DNA of 64,000 nt, from the NCBI GenBank assembly GCA_023974075.1, contig CM043808.1, forward strand, positions 23,603,078-23,667,077, given 5' to 3'. Positions 11,501 to 31,199 of this stretch are shown in pieces (the stretch's first letter is position 1; every line of letters starts with the position of its first letter). This DNA comes from Chaenocephalus aceratus. Its lineage: Eukaryota; Chordata; Actinopteri; Perciformes; Channichthyidae. The notes beneath the pieces are model-generated. The model was not told where the DNA came from and did not search any database. It saw only the letters and a list, made by a program, of their open reading frames with translations. The position numbers and the translations under genes were made by a program.

Positions 11501-14237
11501 ATCTCCATTCCCAAAAGCTATTAAACAGGTTATGTTGGGGAGCAGGCACGATATCTGCTTTGATTGTCCTTGTATTTGAATGAATACCCCGGGCCGCTCT
11601 ATTTTTCTAAATATTTCCAGTAAGGGTTTATGACGCATGCATACGTAGGATTTCATCCTGTTGATCTGTTCTAAGAAATGTTTTTTGGGGTCTCAGGTGC
11701 ACTGGCTCATTCTCATTAAGCTTCTTTTGGTTCAACTGAAGGTAAATCTGATGTCAAAGTGGCTTTAACAGGAAACATGCAGTCGTCAAACATACAGTAT
11801 TTTAGAAGGGGTAACAGAATTGGTTTTAAAATCATCTAGAAAATATCTAAATTAAAGCTGTATCCTATCATGTTTTGAATAGGTCGATGTGTTGGACGAC
11901 AGAACTTCTGTTCCGAGCAGCGAGTCAATCTACTTTGTTTTACTGAATAAAGATATTAAGCTCACAAAAGGTCAAGAGAGGAATTATTCTCTCAACTAAA
12001 ACCATCTAAATTGGCCTCGTTTATTAACCTTAAAACACCACCTCGTTTATTGTGTCCAATTCCTAATTTAAACTCACTCTTGGTAAGGTATTTCTTCTGT
12101 TTGACAATCATAAAACTATTTTTTGGTCGAAATAATACACTTAAGTAAGTAAAATGGGAAAATAGGCAAAGCTCTGCCAATTTCATTCTTCATAGGCATA
12201 CCAGGAAATTGGCTAAATCAGATGACTGGTAGCCTCTCAAAAACATCTGGGGAGATGCTCAGCCAATGGCGTTGTCAAATTAAACGCGGTTTACTGTGAA
12301 AGACTTAATGTTGACTGCTCGCCTCCTCTGAACTGAAACAGGTAGTCCTGTGTGTGCTAACTGCTCTTAGCCGTTTGCTGTAATGGTCCTGTAAACTGTT
12401 CCAAAGCAGTCCAAACCAAAGCAGCAGCCCCTACCCAACGATTCAAAGTAGTCAGTAGTCAAGGAGCTCCTAAAACCATAAATGGAATAGCTTTCTCAAA
12501 AATAATCCCAGCCATGACAAATCCTTAAGCATACAATCATAAATGAGCACATTTTTCAGGCTGATTGGAAGTTTCAAAATGAACCCTGGACAAATACAGA
12601 GATGCTCATTCATATGATCTAATCTATAACCTCCTGCAGAAGTTAATAATATTAGAAAGGATGGATGTGTGGAAACCAGATTCACCAAAGGAAAATTTCA
12701 AGTTGTCTTTTAAACAACACTTTCACACTATCTCCTACCAACTGTCATTCCACATGGTAGTGGAGTTTCTCGTTTGTGGGGTTGAAGCTCTTATAGAGGG
12801 CTCTTATGTATCATCTACCTGGGAGGATTGGTCTTTCTCCTCTACTAGTCTTTCTTTCTTTCCCTTTATATGGCTTGGAGAAGAGGAGAAAACTAATCAT
12901 GTTATGTGGCTGAGTGACTGACTGAGTGGCTGAGTCTAGATTTGATCAGCCTCATAGGGTTGGTTCTTATCCAAGGTCAGTACGTTACCTGCAGTGGATA
13001 GCAGTCGGAACAAGAAGACCGCATGTATGACACGTTAGCAAAGCAATGTATTGCTATGGACAAAGGCATCAGCACATATCTTTTAGCCACCTTAAAGAAA
13101 GATCAACAAAAATCAATATTGGTTAATTGTACCATGGCGGACACCGTAGTTCAACCGCTGCCTCAATCGATTAGTTGGTTTGTGTTGTTGTGTGACTTTG
13201 GATTCATCGAGGTAACACAAGAAGCTGTGGACCAGCAACTCCCGTTCTCTGCAGGGACAAATACATGTGTTTGTCAATGGAGTCTGGTGGCTTTGAAGAG
13301 AGCACAGATCACAACTCAAGTTCCCGCCTGAAAGAGATTTCTGACAGCAGGTAAGGCTGGGAAAATATTTTAAAATATAGCATTCACTTAAAGGTCCCCT
13401 ATTATACTGTTTTTCATATATTATAGGTCTCAGATAAATACAAAACATTTCTCTGAAGTGTTTGGCTCCAAATACCAAACATATAATGCATTGCAGCATT
13501 ACCCATAATCCTCTCTGGGTTACTGTGGTTGGTGATTGGCTAATGTGGTTGGTGATTGGCCCAATGGTTACACAAGCCAAAAAATAGTTATGACATCATG
13601 AAGTGGCCAAAATCTGATCAGCTCATTTTCAGACAGGTTTTTATAGAAATGGATCAGGACAAAAAGAGTGAATCTTTTTTCCTGAAACTTTCAGAATCTC
13701 TTTAAACAGAGGGGACACGTGTTGATGTGTAAAATACATGAACAAGTTGATTTTGCATAATAGCTCCCCTTTTAAATGGGTATAGATTTGTATTTTAAAT
13801 AGTTATTGCTGCTGCCTCCATTCACATCAGGGCTACCAACACTTAAGCTAATTCATCAGTTATTTGAAAACACTTCCGGAGGTGGAAACTCCTGACCGTT
13901 CAGATAACTGTTAACTGATGCCTTGTGATTAAGAAATGTTTCCCTATTCTTTGGGTCATTCATGTGAAATCTTTTCCAGACTTCTCACCTTAAAGTAAGT
14001 CCCACGCTCTCGTCAACCTCTGCCCCATGCATGTGTGTCTTTATGTCCAATGGTACATTCCTGTCACCAAGTCCCGTCTTTGAACAGGCACTCGGGTTTC
14101 AAACCTGCCTTTTTGCTCTTGTGTGTTTCAGAGTGGCGGGTCATCCTCTAGCTCAGAACGAACGCTGCCTGCACATGTTTCTACAGGACGAGTCTTTGGA
14201 CAAGACCTACACCCCATCCAAAATCAGACAAGCCTGA
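2509..14237 (+). CDS. snx3: Sorting nexin 3 (PX-domain endosomal sorting protein), complete, four coding exons
   Basis: Coding exons 2509-2670, 9537-9632, 10463-10587 and 14132-14237 (TGA 14235-14237). All introns are GT-AG (donors GTAACA, GTGAGC, GTAAGC), phases are consistent, and the sum is 489 nt, giving 162 residues, the same length as human SNX3. The product begins MADTIADTRRLFSKPQNLND and is almost wholly a PX domain. The residues that contact phosphatidylinositol 3-phosphate in human SNX3 are all present at the same numbers: Arg70-Tyr71 (RRYSDF), Lys95 (PPLPGK) and Arg118 (VEERRQ). SNX3 binds PI3P on early endosomes and works with retromer in recycling cargo such as Wntless and the transferrin receptor. 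The start is the only in-frame ATG next to the conserved N-terminus. Intron 1 is long (6.9 kb). The gene is tail-to-tail with nr2e1. Confidence 0.97.
2671..9536 (+). other. snx3 intron 1
   Basis: 6.9 kb between exons 1 and 2. I see no splice-consistent exon. Two pyrimidine/GC-biased blocks (about 4560-5090 and 5880-7300) leave chance open frames, for example 4500-4907 plus, with no domain-like pattern. A run of eleven T/C-rich segments around 5930-6600 is simple-sequence-like. No transposon termini were recognised here. Confidence 0.6.
9633..10462 (+). other. snx3 intron 2
   Basis: 830 bp of AT-rich intron ending in a good pyrimidine tract and CAG acceptor at 10460-10462. Nothing else recognised. 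Confidence 0.7.
10588..14131 (+). other. snx3 intron 3, containing one MITE
   Basis: 3.5 kb intron. Apart from the TTAA-flanked element at 13392-13771 it holds a short poly-C run near 11212 and otherwise unremarkable unique-looking sequence. No exon-like reading frame with splice sites was found. Confidence 0.6.
13392..13771. mobile_element. TTAA-flanked MITE in snx3 intron 3
   Basis: 380-bp non-coding element flanked by TTAA at 13388-13391 and 13772-13775. The left end reads AGGTCCCCTATTATAC; the reverse complement of the right end reads AAGGGGAGCTATTATGC, so the ends are imperfect inverted repeats sharing CTATTATRC. A 17-bp internal unit (TGTGGTTGGTGATTGGC) is present twice near 13524-13562. 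TTAA target duplication is typical of the piggyBac and Kolobok superfamilies; no transposase is present and the superfamily is not resolved. Confidence 0.75.
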
Positions 14238-14310
14238 GAGAAAAGATGGCTTTGCTCTGCTCAGCCCGACTGTCCAAAGCTCTCTTCACTGCTCCAGGTT
14301 TCTCTCAGAC

Positions 14311-14316
14311 AATAAA
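14311..14316 (+). terminator. candidate snx3 polyadenylation signal AATAAA
   Basis: First canonical AATAAA, 73 nt past the snx3 stop codon. Others follow at about 14993 and 15127, so a longer 3' UTR that spans the CA microsatellite is also possible. Confidence 0.45.
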
Positions 14317-14671
14317 CATTTCCACTTTTCCTCCACACACCCCCCCCCCCCCCCCCAAAGTAATAACGTTCACTGCCTCTTTTAGTTTAATTAGTGACAA
14401 TGATCTATGTTTTTTCACTTTCTAATTGGAGTCAAGAATGTCCGACATTTCTGTGGTTGAAGGTAATTTATAGTAATTTCTCTTTATGTCTGGAAATGCC
14501 ACTAACATGGATATATAATGTATTTATCATTTAGCTATGTCTTGAATATATTCATTTATATAGTTACATTGAATGAGCATTCTATGTATGCAAAGCTCTT
14601 GTCACACAGCGTTTCCCATCATATATAATATATATCCAATTATGGTATGTTGCACACCATAACTGGCAACT

Positions 14672-14776
<105 letters not shown>

Positions 14777-16839
14777 ATATTATATGATGGGCCTCGACTT
14801 TTAAATCACACTCGGTTGATCCTCTTCAAAAGGAAGCACCTGTGTGTATCAACCAGCACCTGACCAGTTATCACAATCATTTTCTAATAAGAAAGAAGTA
14901 ATTTACACAGAGGGAACTGCATTTCTACTGGCCATATGCATTTTGAGATTTGTATACTGCTGTGCCATTTTTGTTTATTTTGAAGATTTTCCAATAAAAT
15001 AGGTGAAATCCACACACGCATACATTTGTTGATTTGGACGGTTGACCTCTCTCACACTCCACATTGGATAGTCTGCTGCGAGTTGCCACAACAATTATCC
15101 TAAATGTTTTATTACAGCACTTATTCAATAAATACATAACCTGTTCATTTCATTACAAAAAAAGTTTAGGCCTATGGCAAATCGAAGCTTAATGCAACTG
15201 TCCTGAGTTTTTATTTGAAAAATACTACCTCGAAAGGCCAAAGTAATGCATACATAATGGCTGACTCCTGATTATTTCATACAGGGTATATCATGATTAC
15301 TTTATGTGATCTGTTTACGCTCCATCCAGTTACATAAAAAAGGCATTTCGGGTCTGACTAATCGTTCTGAAAGCAGAAAAGTTCTCCGTTTATTCTTTAT
15401 TATTCAAACTTTTAGTACATTTGCATGAACTCTTTTTTTTGTAAAGAAGTATCGCAACATTGCTTTAATTGAAGGTCATCCCGATAGCTTAAAATAGTAG
15501 TGTCAAAGTAATCACAAACACTTATGTTGTCTTATTTACACTCAGTTGTCACTTTATTTATTTGCCACCCTAAAGCCAGCTTGTAGATGTGAAATTAATT
15601 TCGACTGTTGGGTCAAAGAGCAGCAGTTTTGAATGTTTGCATCTGACTTGCAGTTTGATTAGAATAAATAAATGTTTGGATTAGAAGCTGGAAAAACAAG
15701 CTGATGGATCTGAAATGCCACGTTGTTTTTTATCTAACTGGATTTTAGCGAAGTTAGTTGCATATAAATGAATGATTCAACTTATTTTTACTGAACAATC
15801 CTGATTTTAATCATCCATAAAGTGCGAACAAATCACAAACTGTCATTCATTATGAGTCTTGAAGAAGTTATTCATTACTTGTGCATGTGTTTAATACGTA
15901 AATGCATGTATTTTGTATACCCTACATCTTAAAATATCTGTAAATGTACTTCACATTTAGATCTAAGAAGACCTTCGCCAGTAGTTTAATATCTGGGTTA
16001 TTTAAAAGCAGTTTAATTCATTGTCTTTTATTCTCTCGGTTACAACTCTAAATAGTTATAACTCCAAATATTTACAGCAGAATAAAAACATCACAGTCCA
16101 CAAAAACATTTCCAAGTGCTGAATATTATTGTATCCAGTGTTAGTGCCTAACTTCACAAAGTGGACCTAAAACAGCCTCAAACAGGACACCGCAACACAA
16201 ACAGGACAGTAACCACTTAAATACAAACACCATCTTCAGATGAATAGTAGTTTTACAGTCGAGAGGCAATGCAAGCATATCCTTCAAAAGTCTTTTCCCC
16301 CTATGTCTTCATAGAGTTGGCGCCTCTTCCATCATGCGTTTGGTTTCAGCACCAGATCGGAGGGACAGCGATTCACATGCTTCATTTTATTTTTGTATTT
16401 TATTTTTTGGTTTCCTCCATTGGGATTGATCACAGCAATAAAATACTGAATTGGTCATCAAGCTCATTGGTCTCACAGACACTCAAAAAACGTCTTTATA
16501 TATAATATTTCTTTGTCAGTACTTGGTCAGTACAGGTGCGCTTCCTCCGGAGTCTTGAACGCTGCAGTATCAAACAGGTAATTCTACAATGAAAGTTACT
16601 GGCTAATTCTTAACTAGAGCAACTGTTAACAGGCTACTTAGTGAGTTCCGGCTGTGTTGCAGTCTTTGTTTCAAATGAGCCTATAAGCCTAAACAGGCTA
16701 TTTTAAGACGGCCTAAGAGATTGTGTGCTCAGCAATAATTCAACCCACGGTTACACCTGCTATGATTTGATTTCTGTCGCCTGCTGGTGGGTCTCTCTGG
16801 GCCTTTTTAGCTCAAGTCTTTTTTCCAGGTGGCGAGAAT

Positions 16840-23175
<6,336 letters not shown>

Positions 23176-23178
23176 CAT

Positions 23179-23749
23179 GGACACTCGACTTAATAATAAA
23201 GTTGAGAATGAAAAATGTCCTCTTTCTCTTCTTGTTGTTGCTGCCAAAAACAACTCGTGAAACCGCAGCACTTTCCTGTAAGTCTTTGCCAGCGGCGATG
23301 AGATCGGCAAGTCTATGTCCCGAGTTGCCAAACTTGACAGAGTAGATCTCCGGTCGAAGAGCAAGAATTATGACCCACGGTTGAACATTGTTTCGGTCAA
23401 TCTTTGCCTCTGATATGCAGGGTCCCCCGGACTACAGCGACCTGTTCACGGCGGCAGCCCTCCAGATCTGCGAGCGAGAGCCGGTGCATAAAGTTGGATT
23501 TGGAGAAACGCAGCCTGGAGCACAACACCGGTGTGAAAGCAGAAACAAATCTTGATTTCGGATATTCTGACAGGTAAAAGCGTGTTAAAACCACGACACG
23601 ATGTGACTTAGTGGTGCGAGTTCCTCGAATAAGCCTCGGTAATATTTATGAGAAGTGTCAGGGGGAGGCTGGAGGGTGGAGATCTCCACTTCCTTCATCC
23701 ACTTGGCTTTCTACTCCAAACTCCAGCCTGACGTCACTAGTGTGTGAGG
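23179..23749 (-). promoter_or_regulatory. nr2e1 5' leader and proximal promoter region
   Basis: Sequence immediately upstream of the nr2e1 start on the minus strand. The frame stays open upstream for about 60 codons to 23364 with another in-frame ATG, but that extension does not resemble TLX and is taken as 5' leader. No TATA box is obvious. A GT microsatellite begins about 570 bp upstream of the start codon. Confidence 0.4.
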
Positions 23750-23782
23750 GAGTGTGTGTGTGGTGTGTGTGTGTGTGTTGTG

Positions 23783-23847
<65 letters not shown>

Positions 23848-23853
23848 TGTGTG
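23750..23853. repeat. (GT)n microsatellite upstream of nr2e1
   Basis: About 104 bp of GT repeats with a few TGTTGT and GGTG interruptions, lying between nr2e1 and its upstream intergenic DNA. Confidence 0.95.
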
Positions 23854-26800
23854 CAAGTGATGGGAAGTGCCTTGCTCATTGATCAAGAGGCATTGCAAAC
23901 AAAAAACACGTGTTGCACGCATGTTTTCTACAACATTTAGACTTGTTTCAGTTTAACATTAATTATAGGCTGCACGTTTGACCCAAAAAAAAATCACTTT
24001 TTAATGACCACTAACATATTTTTTAAATAAATAGAAGACGAATGCAGGCATTACGATTCTTAGAGTAACCGAGGTATAAGAGGTTGCTTTATACAGGGGG
24101 GTTATGGGGCTCAGACATTAGTGTCATGTCCTCATTTCATGGTTACAGTTAAGACTGAAGAATAAGTGCGTGTGGATCAGTCGAGATTTGCTTTATTATC
24201 TATCATCAGAAAGAATAAAACAACATTTTGTTTTATTATTAAGGTTGCAAGTAGCTGAGTTTCCTTTCTTAATTGTTTGTATTTATGTCATTTTGATCTT
24301 CACTGATGTCAGTGTTTTTCAACCTGTTGCACGTGTTTTAACTAGCCTGTTTTTTGGCTCATTTACAAGTGTCCATTCAAAGACTGGCCATTGATTGACG
24401 TGTACAATCTGAGGTAAGAGCTCGTTAGTAGGACTTTAATATACAGACATGCCTTTTTGCATGAAAGACACCTTTTTAAAAAACAAAAACAACAATCCAT
24501 TCATAAAACCAAGTGACTTCCACTCTCACCCCTGCATTTTAAACATTATGGCTTATAAGAAAGACAAAACGTAAAATATACAAATACAAATATTTAAATA
24601 CTCTTCTCTTTAGAAGTGGTGATGACAAAAACAATGTTTTTATTCGCTTAAAGTGTAGTTTCAAATTAGTGTACATTTTTGTATACACATTCATAAACAC
24701 TTTACATCTGCTCTACCCTGAACACTTTGATGTGAGATATATGTTTCAATCTTAGTTTTAAAGAAACATGTTTTTATAAAACTACTACCTTATTGTTATA
24801 CTCTCTAATGTTGTTCTTCCATTTGACTTCTCTTCTGCAGTAACAACCGACCTGCACTGTTTTTCTTCACACGTTTTCTCATTTTGAAACAAACAGAAGT
24901 AAAAAAACATCAAATCTTGTGCAGAACTTCCCCTTTTATAATCAACAATCCTAATACAAATAACAGTAATAATTCAATACTCTTTATTCTTTACTCCTTT
25001 TAATCTTTGTTGGCTTAATGGCTTTAAATTAATTACCTAATCCACTAACTGTGTCTAACTGGTGGGTAAACGGGCTAAATGTGCATCACCCGTGCCCGGC
25101 TGTCCGGAGGCTGCACGGCCTCGTGCACTGACACCCTGACCTTGACAGCTTGCTTCGTTTTTGCCGGGTAACTCCAGAAATCCATATTCTGTTTTTAATT
25201 GTGTTCATTCCCACGGTACACTAAAGGCCATATGGACTCACAAAGTGTCGATTTAAGCGGACAGGGGCGAGGCGGAGAGGCGTAGTTAATTGCAATCAGC
25301 CATTGTTGTTTCTTTCAACCTTTAGCTGAGCAGCCGAGGCTGGAGACTAACAAGCCTGAGGAGAAATCTCTATAATATTCCTTTGATTTTGCTGCAGGCA
25401 CACCGAAAGCCACATGTTGTGTTTTTTTACTTCCTATAAAAAGTCCACATAATAAAGGCTACAATACACCTTATTAGGCACTATTTTCCAGACCATTTTT
25501 CTAAAAGGATTACAAATCATTTGAAAAGACCACGTGTTTTCTTGGTGATTTAATAACGAAATGAAACACTTCACCTACTAATAAACAATTACCGTGTGCT
25601 CAATTAAAGACTGGGAAACATGTTTTAGTATGACGGATCAATAACATTTTCAGTTATATTTAAGTGTGTGCGCATGTGTGTGTGTGGGTGGCTGCCGGGG
25701 TGGGGTGAATAGTGAATGTGTGACATAATCTCCTTAACTCGTCCTAATCCTCCTCATTCACTGATAGCCTTTACACAAATATAACCAACATCATGGTTGC
25801 CGGGGTTGCCTTCTTTCACTTTTTTTGTATTAGTGACTCTCTTCTGCTCCGACAGTCAATGAAATGACGCTAACAAAGGGACCAGTGGATTGTGTATCTG
25901 TTTTTTCGGGAGCTCAGCATCAGTATGCAGATACTTGACATACTATAGGAGAGACTTAAAGAACGAGAAAACTAGCGAGAGTCCAATAGAAGTCAACACA
26001 ACACAATACATCTGCTCTGAATGTGTTGAAACCCTTTATGGTTTTTGGACAATGAGAAAACACCCTTTCTCTTAAAGCCCTGCTGTAAATAGCATGCTGT
26101 TCTAGGCATACTTTACACACCTGTTAATATATATTTTTTCCAGCTCAGCATTGCCTTTTAATTGTGTGAAACTATATTATAACAACACTCTTCCTGCAGT
26201 AAAGGTGATTAAAATCTCAGGTTTTGATATTTACAGTTTATATTCTGAATGCCATTCCTATAGACAGTCACTGCCTGCAGGCCAGAGTTTGACCATCTTT
26301 TTATGCCCTGCTATCACTGTGCAGGCCCCTGACCGACCAGCCGTGAACCAATTGGCTTTAGGGAGAAGTCACAAAGCTCCAGAGAGCAAATAATGGGGAG
26401 AATTCAAGCTGGGTACAGATCCACGCAGCCAAGCATCCCTTAAAACTGACCAGGCAGATCATCTTAAAGCCTGCAGACACTGCTGGTGTTTAGCTCAGGA
26501 GATGATTATCTTAACTGGGATTCATTCTCTCAGCTCAGTTATGATGACAGATAGCCAGAGTGTGCCATGCCGGATTATTTAGCAGAAATAACAGTAAAAT
26601 ATCTCCTACATTTTTTAATTATTTGATGGCTTGAACATTAATTTACAAAAAACTTCCAGATAAGTAAAACATTATGCAGCCTGATTTCAGCACCATGGAC
26701 AGTTCTTCAACAGGAGTCATTAATGATGTTTTTATTTACCTGTCCGGATGCCTATTCAACATTTAAAGGGGCCTTACTTCTTGATTTACAAGTGATCAAA

Positions 26801-29489
26801 AATATATTTAGAAATGATGTGGTTCAACTTGATTAATTTGACATGAGTGACAATGTAAAGTAGTTAATTAACCCATCTTTATTATGCTGTCAGTGTTTCA
26901 GACCTGGGTGGGATCTTGACTTGATTCCCTTAATCCAGTAATTGCTCTGATCCTGACAATCAGACAGAGCAGGGAATTCAGCCAATCAGGATCCAGTATT
27001 GTGACTGCTCTCCCATGAGACCTACTAAGCATTTAACTTTAGAAACATCAAAGTGATCATTGTAAAGCTTTTATTTGCAAGCCAGATCCCAACAATGCAA
27101 TGATGTTTTTCTAGGGAACCAGTATAACCAACCTTCACATGGAAATATATCTGGAAAACATTAACAGCCTGTTCTCTCTTCATGATGTATTTTAATAGTC
27201 TTAATCTTTGTTTTATTTGATGAACTTAAGACTCAGCGGAGAGCAGTAGGCCTTGGTGAATTCACCTTCGACTCACAAAGTAAGCAGACTTAAACATTTT
27301 TGGATCTAAAATGTATGGATTTTTTTCTGATTTATTCTTATTTTTTTAGGGGTTTGGGCAAAAAATAATTGGATAAAACAAGCATAGGTGTCGCTTTTGT
27401 CTCAGAGCTCTTCTAAATCTTTTCTGAATTGTTATAAACCCAAAAAACTCAACTACTTCAACTACTTCAGAAAAAACATCAGATTAATATACAACACAAA
27501 TGATTAATAATCCACAAAGCATGACTAATAATCTAAAGATATTATATAACATTATCCACATCATAAATATCAAACACAAGTAAACTGGATGTGCTACTTT
27601 CAGTATTGCCCTGAACTGACACACTTGTTTTTTCATAGTGATTTTATTATTTTTACCTAAATTAATGATATAAATAATTTCACTGCTGGTGGCCCCAGTG
27701 TTTAATGTGTCACAATGTCAGTGTTGCATGAGAGCAGTTTACTCATCAAGCGTCAGATGTTCTTAGTAATTACAGTGAACCCAGTGAGGTGACTCCAGTC
27801 CCACCATCTCTCCCACTAATCTGCACCCAGACACACCTCTGCACGCGGACATGCATACTCGTGCACACTCACACACACGCCTCACCGTGCGAGAGCCCTC
27901 CCCAAAAAAAACAAAAAACAGAACGCAAACCCAGAAACCCACAAGTCGGTGCGGTGCAGTTGGACGCTCTGACAAATCTATTTGGGGCAAATTGTCAGTG
28001 AGAAACTTCCGCTCGAACTGCCGTGGACAAAACTGGCTGTTGGGGAGAGCAAATCCCGCTGCATGAGGGTGGGGGACAATGGGGGGCGAATGTGTTGATG
28101 TGCGGCCGGTGGCTGGGGAGGGACAATGGACGGATTAGTCAGTCCTCTGGCTGACTGATTTGAGATGGCTCCTCTCAGCCTCTCACCGTGGGGAGTCCCA
28201 TTGTCCCGCTTCTGATTCCCACTTCTCACAAACTCCAAACAAAAGTCAATCTCTTTCTCAAGGGGAGGGGGGAAATATCGACCCGTGTTTCAGCTGGGGA
28301 AAGTGACTCAAAAAACGTATTTGCAAGAGATGTCTGACTCTCTAACTCCATGTCCACTTTTGAATGTCCTTTCCCTCTCCTCTCCGCCTGCATCCTTCTG
28401 ATGTGCACTCTGTATTGCGTGGTGCTGCTGCGGCTGCTGGATAGCTGGATGTTGAATGATCCCGGTTTTTCAGACTCGAGTGGGGCAGGGGCACCTGTTG
28501 GAGGCTTAGAGGCGGCTTTGCGGCCGGGGTCATTAATATTAAAATATACAGAGATGCCATCACGGGCTGGTCTGAAATCGGTCTGATGTCGCCCCTGGGT
28601 TCCCTCTCTGGATGGACCTCTGCTTTCAGTCACTTGTGAAGAGCCTGCTTTTCTTTTTTTCTGTCTTCTCTTTTTCTTTCCCCCCCCTGAAAAGACTCGT
28701 TAACAAATTATGACAGCTGAGTAGAGGGGCTTAGTCTGTTCACACTGCAAAGACAAACATGTGAGAGCCGAGGAGCCCGCAATGTGATCAATGTAGGCTA
28801 TCTACAGTTCATTTGATATTCTGCCTGCATGTGGTGTGTGAAAATATCAGGAATTGCCAGGGTTTAAAACACAGGTTTAGTCAAGCAGAGGTGTTGATAG
28901 ATTTGTGGGTGAAATGTTTGTGAGGTATATTCATTTTCATTGAATAGGAGGTTTACAAAAAAGGATCTATTTCAGGAGTCAGGTTAGAGCCAATGGAGTG
29001 ACAGAGCTCTTCATCTTTTACTATTAGTGCCTATGGTTTACACTGGTGTGGTTTTTAAATTCAAGAGTCAAATGTAATGTTACATTTTGTATATATGTTT
29101 CTTCACACTCCCTGCACTGCCTTGGATTAGTGTATTTGTATGGATCAAAACATCAAATTCAATCATAAAGAAAAACATGCAAATCACAGTTTCCATCACA
29201 CCCTTCACACATCATGTCTTTCAGCCATTCAAAACATTCATAATATCTATAGTGGACGGAGTCTGCACACCTTTATTGCACTTATTAACCCTGCATGGTG
29301 TCTGTACGTGACATGATACAGGGTAAGACATTATACTATGTGAACTTTGTAGGAAGAGTTTATGATCAAACATAGGAGTTGTTGGGAGGTGCAATGTTTA
29401 CAGTGTAGTTTGTGCAATCGAGAAGGTTAAATAGGGGAAGTGCATTGTGTGTAAATATGGACACAATAGGGATATGTGCAATTTGACGG
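23854..29489. other. intergenic DNA upstream of nr2e1, first part
   Basis: No gene recognised. Mostly AT-rich. A more GC-balanced block at about 25060-25400 includes TGACCTTGA (reverse of TCAAGGTCA, an extended nuclear-receptor half-site) near 25137. Another block at about 27760-28630 has long chance frames on both strands without domain features. These blocks are candidates for regulatory DNA because nr2e1 is a developmental gene with a large empty flank; this is inference only. Confidence 0.45.
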
Positions 29490-29670
29490 ACACTATGCAT
29501 AGGTGAAATAGGGAAAGTGCAATATTGATTTGTGTATGAATACAATAGGGGAAAGTGCAATATTTGATTTATGTATAAATACAATAGGGAAAAGTGCAAT
29601 ATTTGATTATGTACAGTATGAATGCAATAGGGAAAGTGCAATTTGATTATGTATGTGCAATAGGGAAAGT
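29490..29670. repeat. degenerate tandem repeat, unit about 45-55 bp
   Basis: Four to five diverged copies of a unit built on CAATAGGGAAAGTGCAAT followed by TTGATTATGTA. Unit lengths differ between copies. It abuts a retroelement-like tail on its right, so it may be part of that element. Confidence 0.75.
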
Positions 29671-29689
29671 TCGGTACCTGTATGTTTCT

Positions 29690-29832
29690 TGTTGTTTCTT
29701 TGCCATGTGATATATGTGATCTCTGTTCTGTATCTATGACTGATTGACCTGAATGTTTTTTATGTGTATTATCTCGATGCCCAAGACAAATTTCTCCTAA
29801 GGGAGACAATAAAACTCTATCTAATAATCTAA
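29690..29832 (+). mobile_element. 3' end of a non-LTR retrotransposon (fragment)
   Basis: Ends with CCCAAGACAAATTTCTCC, then GGGAGACAATAAAACTCTAT and a short TCTAATAATCTAA tail. This layout (GACAATAAA plus a short microsatellite-like tail) is characteristic of 3' ends of fish non-LTR elements. Only a truncated non-coding tail is present. Family not resolved. Confidence 0.55.
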
Positions 29833-31199
29833 ACATATTTAACTGCTGTACATTTTATATTTACTTTATTCAAACGTTTTGATACTTTTGTCTGCATGCA
29901 CCTTAAGATATATATTTTTTAACATATAATATTCATACATTTTCAAAAAGATACACTTATACACTTATTGAGCTATTCCTCAATGTTGGAATAACTACAT
30001 CACTGTAATGTGATATGGACTTTGGCACAGGGGGTTGACATGCAAACAGGCTATTTATCACTATTGTATGTGATTTTAAGAACAGATATGTCATATGTTT
30101 GAAACTTTCTTTTGTTGTTGTGACTATTAACTATCTTATTACATTTCGTTTTAGAGTTTTAAATTGTTGTAGATAATCCCATCAGGGTATGAATCAGCAG
30201 ACACATTCCTGTGTTCCCACATCACACTTGAGAGAGTCTAAACTGGTTGTGATGTGACAAAATGGTCCTCACATTCACCTCAGATTAAAGATGATTTTGT
30301 TCCCATTCAGCAGATACATGTGACTACAGCCTTAAAGGGTTGAACTCTGCACGGTTAAGGTCAAACATCCAAGTGACATCCATGACTGAAGGTGGACTTT
30401 TTCCTTTGAAATATCATAAAAAAGAGAGTTTAATATGCTGTTGATTTAGGCTCCAGCACAATTTGTATTAGTCTTTAATAAGCAGCAGCAGTGTGAACAG
30501 TGGTCTTGGCCTTCAGATAGATTAGCGGCAGAATGGCTGTTGTCAGCAGCGCTCCTCCTGGCATCAGTGTGAGAGTTGCTGTTCATCCCGCTCTGTTCAG
30601 CAGTCAGTCCTGCTTCTGCTGATGTTATCCCGCCGGCTCCACAGGTCAGGTTCAACGGTCACGGTCAGAGGTTCCAGTTTCCACTCGTCATTAACCCTCG
30701 GGGACCCTGCAGCACAGGAGCTGTCATCAGGAGCCTCACACTCACCTCTTGGGTCTTAATACACACCCAGACACACTGGGGACGGGGATTCATTGATATA
30801 ATCAGGGCATGTGACCTTCCCTGTATTCAGACTGGGGCGTAATGTGTGTGATGAGGCTCTCTGGAGAGCATATCTGGGTCAGTGTGTGTGTCAGGTGACA
30901 TGATGAGAATATTGATGAGCATGTGGCATTTGTACGTTCGTGAGTGATATGCTTTGTGTGCATAGACTTGTATTGGAGGATGGCCACTGATGATAGGATA
31001 TGTGTTACATTATCTAAAACGTTGTAGTGCTTGTGCACAAACCTCATGGTATCTGAAATGCTTACCAATGCAAAAACTGTGACGCAAAACAACCCAGTTC
31101 GTTTTTTTTAATGCCGCGTTTCAAAAACAGAGGATTCAACCAGCCATTCAGATGTTTCACCCCTTTACATGTCACATGTAGGTTAATTAGAAACTATTA

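Noticed and set aside
28226..28633. 135-codon minus-strand frame upstream of nr2e1
   Set aside because: GC-rich block with frames open on both strands; no recognisable domain or splice sites. More likely regulatory sequence.
29366..29836. 156-codon minus-strand frame
   Set aside because: Covers a degenerate tandem repeat and a retroelement tail; the apparent FPYCTYI/HFPLLYSYTN repeats follow the DNA repeat.
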